Under the pieces are notes generated by a model. It did no database searches. It worked only from the letters and a program-made list of their open reading frames with translations, and had not been told where the DNA came from. Below are positions 1 to 5,073 of a stretch of DNA of 6,220 nt, one piece after another. This stretch comes from Phyllobacteriaceae bacterium (GTDB taxonomy: Bacteria; Pseudomonadota; Alphaproteobacteria; Rhizobiales; Ancalomicrobiaceae), in NCBI GenBank assembly GCA_012517025.1, contig JAAYVT010000724.1, forward strand, positions 1-6,220. The letters are read 5' to 3'. The translations under genes and the position numbers were made by a program. The stretch's first letter is position 1; every line of letters begins with the position of its first letter.

Positions 1-159
1 CTCCTCGCTTGGCTGAAGACGCGCGGCCCCGAATACGAATGGGCGCTGGAGAAGGCCGAGGCGATCCGCGTCGCGCTCGACCGTGTCCACGCCGCCCCCG
101 GCGCGCCGCTCGCCGGCGCCGAGGAAGTCGCCCTGTTCCCGCCGATGACCGGGGGCTGA
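1..159 (+). CDS. moaD: Molybdopterin synthase sulfur-carrier subunit MoaD (3' end only)
   Basis: This is the last 52 codons of MoaD; the start lies before the window. MoaD is a small ubiquitin-fold protein that carries a thiocarboxylate on its C-terminal glycine and donates sulfur to precursor Z (cPMP) inside the MoaD-MoaE complex in the cytoplasm. The sequence shows the typical tail: a WLKTRGPEY segment, then GAEEVALFPPMTGG ending in the obligatory Gly-Gly at the stop codon. The TGA is followed by a single base and then the moaE start, so the two subunits are co-translated. The codons for the terminal Gly-Gly form a run of five G (151-155) at the right distance to act as the Shine-Dalgarno site for moaE. 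The identification rests on the C-terminal motif plus the adjacent moaE; only the 5' end is missing. Confidence 0.9.
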   Translation, partial: LLAWLKTRGPEYEWALEKAEAIRVALDRVHAAPGAPLAGAEEVALFPPMTGG

Positions 160-160
160 G

Positions 161-637
161 ATGACCGCCGTTCCCGTCACCGTCCGCGTCCAGGCCGAGC
201 CCTTCGACGTCGCCGCCGAGACCGAGAAGCTCACCGCCGGCCGTACCGACGTCGGCGCCGTCGTCGCCTTCACCGGCCTGTGCCGGGCCGAGGAGGGCCG
301 CCTCTCGGCGCTCGAGCTCGAGCACTATCCCGGCATGGCCGAGGCCGAGATCGAGCGCACCGCCGCCGAGGCGATCGCCCGCTGGCCGCTGCTGGGCGTC
401 ACCGCCATTCACCGCTACGGCGTCATCCGCCCCGGCGAGCCGATCGTGGTGGTGATCGTGACGTCGTCGCATCGCGCCGCCGCCTTCGAGGCGGCCGCGT
501 TCCTGATGGACTTCCTGAAGACCCGGGCGCCGTTCTGGAAGAAGGAAGTCGCCCTCGACGGCTCGAAGGGCGACTGGGTCGACGCCCGTGAGGCCGACGA
601 CGCCGCCGCCGCGAAGTGGCACGCGCCGCGCGACTGA
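161..637 (+). CDS. moaE: Molybdopterin synthase catalytic subunit MoaE
   Basis: MoaE is the catalytic subunit of the MoaD2-MoaE2 heterotetramer, which converts cPMP to molybdopterin by adding two dithiolene sulfurs. The 158-residue product has the normal family length. Visible family features are GAVVAFTGLCR (Arg42, equivalent to the conserved substrate-binding Arg), the His104-Arg105 pair in TSSHRAAAFEAA, and the LKTRAPFWKKE block holding the two active-site lysines, here Lys120 and Lys127 (compare Lys119 and Lys126 of E. coli MoaE). The ATG lies one base after the moaD stop, with a G-rich ribosome site inside moaD. The C-terminal tail (ADDAAAAKWHAPRD) is low in complexity but usual in alphaproteobacterial MoaE. 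Transcription probably ends at the hairpins just downstream, facing the convergent lectin-like gene. Confidence 0.95.
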   Translation: MTAVPVTVRVQAEPFDVAAETEKLTAGRTDVGAVVAFTGLCRAEEGRLSALELEHYPGMAEAEIERTAAEAIARWPLLGVTAIHRYGVIRPGEPIVVVIVTSSHRAAAFEAAAFLMDFLKTRAPFWKKEVALDGSKGDWVDAREADDAAAAKWHAPRD

Positions 638-687
638 CCCCGCCGTTCGGCGCATCGGCATCGCCGCCCCGCCGTCCCGTCTCGACG

Positions 688-719
688 TCGACCGATCTCG
701 TGGCGATCGAGATCGGCGA
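688..719. terminator. First of two tandem hairpins between convergent genes
   Basis: CCGATCTCG at 692-700 pairs perfectly with CGAGATCGG at 708-716 around a 7-base loop. After a one-base bulge (A691) the stem continues with TCG 688-690 pairing with CGA 717-719. It lies 50 bases after the moaE stop. There is no T-run, so intrinsic termination is an inference from position between convergent genes and stem stability. A perfect 10-bp palindrome, TCGACGTCGA, at 682-691 abuts and partly overlaps it. Confidence 0.45.
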
Positions 720-751
720 CCGTGGCGTCTCGGTCGGACCGGACGCCACGG
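720..751. terminator. Second tandem hairpin, likely bidirectional terminator
   Basis: CCGTGGCGTC (720-729) is perfectly complementary to GACGCCACGG (742-751). The inner bases CGG 731-733 and CCG 739-741 can extend the stem around a TCGGA loop, with T730 bulged. It sits between the moaE stop (637) and the stop of the minus-strand beta-trefoil gene (759-761), and directly abuts the previous hairpin. Because it is symmetric it could stop transcription from both sides. No poly-T tract follows on either strand, which is common in GC-rich alphaproteobacteria, so the role is inferred. Confidence 0.55.
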
Positions 752-758
752 CCGAGGG

Positions 759-1208
759 TCAGAAGTAGCTGACCTGCTGGTTGGCCTTGCCGTGACAGGG
801 CCACAGGATCATCCGCGTCCGCGGCGCGAGCGCGCCGCCCCTGGCGTCCCAACACCGCCCGTCCTGGCTGCGGACCGCCGGCGCGGAGTTGTCGACCACC
901 CAACGCATGCGGGTGGCGTTGCATCGCACCAGTGCCAACCCCTGCCGAACGACGTCGTCGACGCAGAAGGCGCGGTTGGCCCGCGCCACCACCTGCTTGC
1001 GGCCCGCATCGTAGTCGAACAGCTGCGGTCCCTTGCCGTGGCAGGGCCACAGCTGGATCGGCGTGCCCTCGGCCAGCTTGCCGCCGGCGATGTCGACGCA
1101 GAGCTCCGTCTTCTTCGCCAGATAGAACCCCTCCGCCCGCGCCGGCCCCGCCCCCACGGACACCGCGAACACGGCTGCCGCCGCGAGCATTCCCCAAGAC
1201 TTCGTCAT
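759..1208 (-). CDS. Small secreted ricin-type beta-trefoil (lectin-like) protein
   Basis: The 149-residue product begins with a clear Sec signal peptide: a Lys near the N terminus, a hydrophobic stretch at about 6-20, and cleavage likely after Ala25 (ARA|EGF). The mature part is three repeats of one pattern, as in ricin B-type beta-trefoils: a Cys-x-Asp start, a Gly/hydrophobic middle, a second Cys, and a degenerate QxW-like end. The Cys pairs are 37/56, 82/96 and 119/138. Repeats one and three share the string LWPCHGK and end in QLF and QQV; the middle repeat ends in MRW. The QxW motifs are therefore imperfect, and sugar binding is not assured. The ATG at 1206-1208 is preferred because AGGGGGG lies 5 bases upstream and the signal peptide starts there; the longer open frame upstream is only ilvE antiframe. 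The gene starts 26 bases after the ilvE stop on the same strand, so co-transcription with ilvE is likely. It would act in the periplasm or outside the cell; the target is unknown. Confidence 0.75.
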   Translation of the reverse strand: MTKSWGMLAAAAVFAVSVGAGPARAEGFYLAKKTELCVDIAGGKLAEGTPIQLWPCHGKGPQLFDYDAGRKQVVARANRAFCVDDVVRQGLALVRCNATRMRWVVDNSAPAVRSQDGRCWDARGGALAPRTRMILWPCHGKANQQVSYF

Positions 1209-1234
1209 GAATACCCCCCTCTCGATACCGCAGC

Positions 1235-2107
1235 TCACTTCAGCTGCACTTCCGCCATGTAGTCCTCGAGCAACCCCAACGACAGCGCGCCGGGGGTAAA
1301 TCGGTAGGACGCGATCTCCGAGACCGGCGTCACCTCCGCCGCCGTTCCGGTGAGGAAGCACTCGGAAAAGTCCGCCATCTCCTCCGGCAGGATCCGCCGC
1401 TCGATCACCTCGATCCCCTTCGCCTTCGCCAATCCGATCACCGTCCGGCGCGTGATGCCGTCGAGGAAGCGGTCGGCGAGCGGCGTGTGCAGCGCGCCGT
1501 CCTTGACGAAGAACACGTTGGCCCCGGTCGCCTCGGCGACGAAGCCCTCGAAGTCGAGCATCAAGGCGTCGGCGTAGCCCTTCTTCTCGGCCGCGTGCTT
1601 GGAGATGGTGCAGATCATGTAGAGGCCGGCCGCCTTCGACTTCGACGGCGCGGTGCGCGGATCCGGCCGGCGATACTCGGCGAGGTCGAGGCGGATGCCC
1701 TTCATCCGCTCCTCCGGCTTGAAGTAGCTCGGCCACTCCCAGGCGGCGATGGCGACGTGGATGGTGTTCTGCTGCGCCGAGACCCCCATCATCTCCGAGC
1801 CGCGCCAGGCGACCGGGCGAACGTAGGCGTCGACGAAGCCCATCCGCTCGAGCACCTCCTCGCAGGCCGCGTCGAGCGCCTCCACCGAATAGGGGATCTC
1901 GAAGCCGAGCAGCTCGGCCGAGCGATGCAGACGCTCGTGATGCGCGCGTTGCTCGAAGACGACGCCGCCGTAGGCGCGCTGGCCTTCGAACACGCAGGAG
2001 CCGTAGTGCAACCCGTGCGTCAGCACGTGGATCTTGGCGTCGCGCCAGTCGACGAAGGCGCCGTCGAACCAGATGACGCCGTCACGGTCGTCGAATGCCG
2101 GGGTCAT
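1235..2107 (-). CDS. ilvE: Branched-chain amino acid aminotransferase (class IV PLP enzyme)
   Basis: This cytoplasmic PLP enzyme reversibly transfers the amino group between Leu/Ile/Val and 2-oxoglutarate. The 290-residue product shows the fold-type IV pattern in order: HGLHYGSCVFEG at 31-42; YVRPVAWRG at 95-103; Lys158 in SKSKAAGLYM as the likely Schiff-base lysine; LDFEGFVAEATGANVFFV at 184-201, with Glu192 as the residue expected to contact the PLP ring nitrogen; and LTGTAAEVTPV at 252-262, binding the PLP phosphate. The length is close to that of related alphaproteobacterial enzymes. The ATG at 2105-2107 is supported by GGAGGA seven bases upstream and by the start of homology just after it. 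The frame stays open further upstream, but that part is the antisense of the marR gene. D-amino acid transaminase and aminodeoxychorismate lyase share the fold; the whole pattern fits BCAT better. It is divergent from the MarR operon, and the small lectin-like gene follows 26 bases downstream. Confidence 0.92.
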   Translation of the reverse strand: MTPAFDDRDGVIWFDGAFVDWRDAKIHVLTHGLHYGSCVFEGQRAYGGVVFEQRAHHERLHRSAELLGFEIPYSVEALDAACEEVLERMGFVDAYVRPVAWRGSEMMGVSAQQNTIHVAIAAWEWPSYFKPEERMKGIRLDLAEYRRPDPRTAPSKSKAAGLYMICTISKHAAEKKGYADALMLDFEGFVAEATGANVFFVKDGALHTPLADRFLDGITRRTVIGLAKAKGIEVIERRILPEEMADFSECFLTGTAAEVTPVSEIASYRFTPGALSLGLLEDYMAEVQLK

Positions 2108-2143
2108 GTCTCTCTCCTCCCGAGGACCGCCATCGGCCGGGCG

Positions 2144-2161
2144 ACCGATCGGACGATCGTT
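2144..2161. promoter_or_regulatory. Imperfect palindrome, candidate regulator operator
   Basis: The sequence ACCGATCGGACGATCGTT is an 18-base dyad in which 7 of 9 base pairs match; its core is two CGATCG half-sites (2146-2151 and 2154-2159) separated by two bases. It lies in the 186-base divergent region, 37 bases upstream of the ilvE start and 133 bases upstream of the marR start. MarR-family proteins bind short palindromes of this size, often in their own divergent promoter. Binding by the adjacent MarR protein is an inference from size and position. CGATCG is common in GC-rich genomes, so chance is possible. Confidence 0.35.
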
Positions 2162-2215
2162 CGGGTTTTCCCCCGAAGCCGCGCCGGATGCAAGGCGTCG
2201 CGCCGCCCGACGGGT

Positions 2216-2243
2216 TTGGCCTCGCCGTCGCCTCGAGCTATCG
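2216..2243 (+). promoter_or_regulatory. Candidate sigma-70-type promoter for the MarR/two-component operon
   Basis: TTGGCC at 2216-2221 and CTATCG at 2238-2243 are separated by 16 bases, resembling the alphaproteobacterial housekeeping pattern (TTG in the -35 box, CTAT in the -10 box). Transcription would start near 2250 and give a leader of about 45 bases before the marR ATG at 2294. The match is weak outside these cores, so this is a guess from position and partial consensus. I could not find a convincing promoter for ilvE on the other strand. Confidence 0.3.
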
Positions 2244-2293
2244 TGTCGGCACGAAGCCGGCGTCGCCGGCGTGGACGATTCCGAAGAAGGCCG

Positions 2294-2884
2294 ATGGTCG
2301 CGACCCCCCCGCCCGACGAGACGACCGCCCGCTCCGCCGCACGTCCCCGCCGCCCCGCGCCGCCGCCGGCCGGCGGCACCGGACGCTCCGACCAGCCCTC
2401 CTCCGCCTTCCTCGAGATGCTGGAGCTGTTCTACTTCGCCTACCGCGACTTCGTCGCCGATCCCGACGCCATCCTGGCCCGCATCGGCTTCGGCCGCGCC
2501 CATCATCGGGTGCTGCATTTCGTCGATCGCAATCCCGGCCTCTCGGTCGCCGAGCTGCTCGACATTCTGAAGATCACCAAGCAGAGCCTCGCCCGGGTGC
2601 TGAAGGAACTGATCGAGACCGGCCACATCGAGAGCCGCACCGGCTCGACCGATCGCCGTCAACGCCTGCTCTACGCCATCGACAAGGGCCGGGCGCTCGC
2701 CCGCTCGCTGTCGCTGCCGCAGATCGGACGGATCGCCGCCGCCTTCCAGGCGCTGGGGCCCGACGGCGCGGCGCGCGCCCGCGACTTCCTGCGGCTGATG
2801 ATCAACGCCGACGAGCGCCCGCGCGTCAGTCGCTACACCAACCGCCCCGCCGCGCCGCCGCCCCTGCCGCGAGATCCCGCATGA
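2294..2884 (+). CDS. MarR-family winged-helix regulator (PetP-like)
   Basis: The 196-residue cytoplasmic protein carries a MarR winged helix-turn-helix from about residue 37 to 170. Visible parts are the first helix (FLEMLELFYFAYRDF), GRAHHRVLHFVDRNPGLSVAELLDIL, the recognition helix with TKQSLARVLKEL (95-106), and the wing with DRRQRLLYAI (120-129), the family signature. Pro/Ala/Arg-rich tails flank it (about 1-33 and 178-196). ATG 2294 is chosen because GAAGAAGG lies just upstream (with a short 3-base gap) and no other in-frame start occurs before residue 42. An upstream GTG at 2243 would add an implausible poly-arginine tail. The stop overlaps the response-regulator start as ATGA, so translation is coupled. 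It resembles PetP, the MarR-type partner of PetR in Rhodobacter capsulatus; that name is from memory and unverified. Its ligand is unknown. Autoregulation and control of ilvE from the divergent region are plausible but inferred. Confidence 0.9.
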   Translation: MVATPPPDETTARSAARPRRPAPPPAGGTGRSDQPSSAFLEMLELFYFAYRDFVADPDAILARIGFGRAHHRVLHFVDRNPGLSVAELLDILKITKQSLARVLKELIETGHIESRTGSTDRRQRLLYAIDKGRALARSLSLPQIGRIAAAFQALGPDGAARARDFLRLMINADERPRVSRYTNRPAAPPPLPRDPA

Positions 2885-3594
2885 CCGAAGCTCACGTCCC
2901 CCGCGACGAAGCCCCTCATCTCCTCGTCGTCGACGACGACAGCCGCATCCGCACGCTGATCTCCCGCTTCCTCACCGAGGCGGGTTTCCGCGTCACCGCC
3001 GCCCAGTCGGCGGAGGAGGCGCGCAAGAAGATGGGGGTGATCGACTACGACCTGCTGGTCGTCGACGTGATGATGCCGGGCGAGAGCGGCATGGACTTCA
3101 CCGCCTCGGTGCGCGCCGGCTCGGCCGTGCCGATCCTGATGCTGACCGCCCGCTCCGAGACCGAGAGCCGCATTCAGGGTCTGTCGCTCGGCGCCGACGA
3201 CTATCTCGCCAAGCCCTTCGACCCGCGCGAGCTGCTGCTCCGGATCAACAACATCCTCAAGCGCGGCGGCCCGGCGCCGAAGCCGCGCCCCAAGGAATTG
3301 CGGTTCGGCGCCTTCGTCTGGGACGGCGAGCGCGAGGAACTCAGGCGCGACGACGAGGTGGTGCGGCTGACCGACGGCGAACTGCGGCTGATGCGCATGC
3401 TCGCCGAGCGCCCCGGCGACACCATCCCCCGTCACGAGATCGTCCAGGGCGAGAGCGCCCTCGGCGACCGCACCGCCGACGTCCAGATCAACCGCCTGCG
3501 CCGCAAGATCGAGGCCGATCCGGCCAACCCGGTCCACATCGTCACGGTGCGCGGCCAAGGCTATCGCCTGAAGATCGATCAGGTCGCCACATGA
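2881..3594 (+). CDS. OmpR/PhoB-type response regulator (PetR-like)
   Basis: This 237-residue DNA-binding response regulator has a receiver domain (about 12-128) and a C-terminal winged-helix transcriptional effector domain (about 138-232). In the receiver, Asp18-Asp20 form the acidic pocket, Asp62 in VVDVMMPGESG is the phosphorylation site, Thr89 is the switch residue in MLTA, and Lys111 sits in the KPF motif. The effector domain shows LTDGELRLMRML, then the DNA-reading helix and wing TADVQINRLRRKIE...VRGQGYRL. All catalytic residues are intact, so phospho-control by the kinase encoded next is expected. The gene overlaps marR and the kinase gene by 4 bases (ATGA) on each side and has little Shine-Dalgarno sequence of its own, consistent with coupled translation. 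The match to PetR of R. capsulatus, a regulator reported near the cytochrome bc1 genes, is from memory; its target genes here cannot be read from the sequence. Confidence 0.93.
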   Translation: MTEAHVPRDEAPHLLVVDDDSRIRTLISRFLTEAGFRVTAAQSAEEARKKMGVIDYDLLVVDVMMPGESGMDFTASVRAGSAVPILMLTARSETESRIQGLSLGADDYLAKPFDPRELLLRINNILKRGGPAPKPRPKELRFGAFVWDGEREELRRDDEVVRLTDGELRLMRMLAERPGDTIPRHEIVQGESALGDRTADVQINRLRRKIEADPANPVHIVTVRGQGYRLKIDQVAT

Positions 3595-4985
3595 GGGAAC
3601 CCGACCCCGCTCCGCCGCGACTGTTGCGCGACGAACCGCTGATCCGCGCCCGCCTCGCCTGGCGCCGCTTCGCCCGCCGCCTCGCCGACCACATGCCGAA
3701 GGGCCTCTACGGCCGCTCGCTGCTGATCGTCATCCTGCCGATGCTGATCCTGCAGTCGGTGGTCGCCTACGTCTTCATGGAGCGCCATTGGCGCCTCGTC
3801 ACCGGTCGCCTGTCCGAAGCGCTCGCCCGCGACGTCGCCGCCGTGATCGACGTCATCGAGACCTGGCCGCAGGATCCCGACTGGCGCATCGTCGGCTCGA
3901 TCGCCGAGCGCGATCTCGGCTTCACCGTCACCGTCCTGCCCGGCACCACTCTGCCGCCACCGATGCCCAAGCCGTTCTTCTCACTGCTCGACAGCGCCCT
4001 GTCTGAGGAGATCGGCAACCGCATCCACCGCCCGTTCTGGATCGACACCGTCGGCAATTCCGACCTCGTCGAGATCCGCATCGTGATGAAGTCGGGCATT
4101 TTGCGCGTCATCGCCCGCCGGTCGCAGGCCTATGCCTCCAACTCCCACATCTTCCTGGTGTGGATGGTGTCGACCTCGCTGGTGCTGATCCTGATCGCGG
4201 TGCTGTTCCTGCGCAACCAGATCCGCCCGATCCAACAGCTCGCCGACGCCGCCGAGAGCTTCGGCAAGGGCCGCCCGGTCGGCGACTTCAAGCCGCGCGG
4301 CGCCCGCGAGGTCCGGCGCGCCGGCGAGGCCTTCGCCGTCATGCGCGGCCGCATCGAGCGTCAGATCGAGCAGCGCACCGCCATGCTCGCCGGCGTCAGC
4401 CACGATCTGCGCACCGTGCTGACCCGCTTCCGCCTGCAGACCGCGCTGATGCCGGAAGGCCCCGACCGCGAGGCGATGGAGACCGACGTCGACGAGATGC
4501 AGGCGATGCTCGAGGCCTATCTCGCCTTCGCCCGCGGCGAGGGCAACGAGGAGGCGACCGCGACCGACATCGCCGAGCTGCTGCGTGCCATCGCCCAAGA
4601 CGCCGAGCGCGCCGGCTTCGAGATCGCCCACACCTTCGCCGGTGCTCCGACCGTCGTCGTCCGCCCCAACGCCTTCAAGCGCCTCCTCGGCAACCTCGTC
4701 GGCAACGCCCTGCGCCACGGCGAGCGGGTCGAGCTGCGCGGCATCCACGTCGGCGACTGGCTGACCGTCACCGTCGACGACGACGGCCCCGGCATCCCGG
4801 AGGCCGAGCGCGACAACGTCTTCCGCCCGTTCTACCGGCTCGACGAGGCGCGCAACCAGGACGAGGGCGGCACCGGCCTCGGCCTCGCCATCGCCCGCGA
4901 CGTCGCCCGCGGCCACGGCGGCGACATCACCCTCGACGCGAGCCCGCTCGGCGGCCTGCGCGCCATCGTCCGCATCCCCGGCTGA
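3591..4985 (+). CDS. EnvZ-like membrane sensor histidine kinase
   Basis: The 464-residue inner-membrane kinase should phosphorylate the response regulator encoded just before it. In order: a basic cytoplasmic N terminus (1-42), a first membrane helix at about 43-63, a periplasmic sensor loop of about 120 residues (64-184) with no fold I recognise, a second helix at about 186-207, a HAMP linker (208-262, starting NQIRPIQQLADAAESF), the HisKA domain with His271 in GVSHDLRTVLTR, and an HATPase_c domain with N-box GNLVGNALRHG (367-377), G1 DDDGPGIP (396-403), F-box FRPFYRLD (411-418) and G2 GTGLGLAI (427-434). All catalytic boxes are present. The usual Pro of the HDLRTPLTR motif is Val276; the Asp272-x-x-Thr275 phosphatase motif is kept. 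It is the last gene of the operon and is followed after 15 bases by a strong stem-loop. The signal it senses is unknown. Confidence 0.93.
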   Translation: MREPDPAPPRLLRDEPLIRARLAWRRFARRLADHMPKGLYGRSLLIVILPMLILQSVVAYVFMERHWRLVTGRLSEALARDVAAVIDVIETWPQDPDWRIVGSIAERDLGFTVTVLPGTTLPPPMPKPFFSLLDSALSEEIGNRIHRPFWIDTVGNSDLVEIRIVMKSGILRVIARRSQAYASNSHIFLVWMVSTSLVLILIAVLFLRNQIRPIQQLADAAESFGKGRPVGDFKPRGAREVRRAGEAFAVMRGRIERQIEQRTAMLAGVSHDLRTVLTRFRLQTALMPEGPDREAMETDVDEMQAMLEAYLAFARGEGNEEATATDIAELLRAIAQDAERAGFEIAHTFAGAPTVVVRPNAFKRLLGNLVGNALRHGERVELRGIHVGDWLTVTVDDDGPGIPEAERDNVFRPFYRLDEARNQDEGGTGLGLAIARDVARGHGGDITLDASPLGGLRAIVRIPG

Positions 4986-5000
4986 GCCGAGACATGCGAA

Positions 5001-5024
5001 AGGGGAGCCGAAACCGGCTCCCCT
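5001..5024. terminator. Strong stem-loop terminator between convergent genes
   Basis: AGGGGAGCCG (5001-5010) pairs perfectly with CGGCTCCCCT (5015-5024) around the four-base loop AAAC. It lies 15 bases after the kinase stop and 49 bases before the permease stop on the opposite strand. There is no proper T-run after it on the plus strand. On the minus strand the stem is followed by TTCGC, giving three T in a row with the last stem base. It probably ends transcription from both directions. A separate perfect palindrome, GTTTCGAAAC, follows at 5031-5040. Confidence 0.7.
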
Positions 5025-5073
5025 CGCGACGTTTCGAAACCGTGGCCGCGCCGATCGCGCCGCCCGAGGCGCC

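Noticed and set aside
1209..1234. Possible terminator or separate promoter between ilvE and the lectin-like gene
   Set aside because: The 26-base gap contains only the Shine-Dalgarno run and no stem-loop or promoter-like boxes that I can support.
2256..2273. Tandem GCCGGCGTC/GCCGGCGTG repeat in the leader of the marR operon
   Set aside because: Two short GC-rich units with no dyad or conserved context are expected by chance at this base composition.
2095..2880. In-frame upstream extension of the response regulator by about 260 residues
   Set aside because: The extension is Arg/Pro-rich reading of the marR gene in another frame. The receiver domain starts directly after the ATG at 2881, which forms a standard ATGA overlap.
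1487..2884. A 465-codon plus-strand open frame covering ilvE in antisense and running into the MarR gene
   Set aside because: Only the part from 2294 encodes a recognisable protein. The rest is the antisense of ilvE, kept open by high GC and low stop frequency. It would add a poly-arginine stretch just before the MarR domain.
3981..4916. A long minus-strand open frame opposite the histidine kinase
   Set aside because: Its product is low-complexity (rich in Ala, Gly, Asp, Val), without domains, and lies opposite a fully convincing kinase gene.
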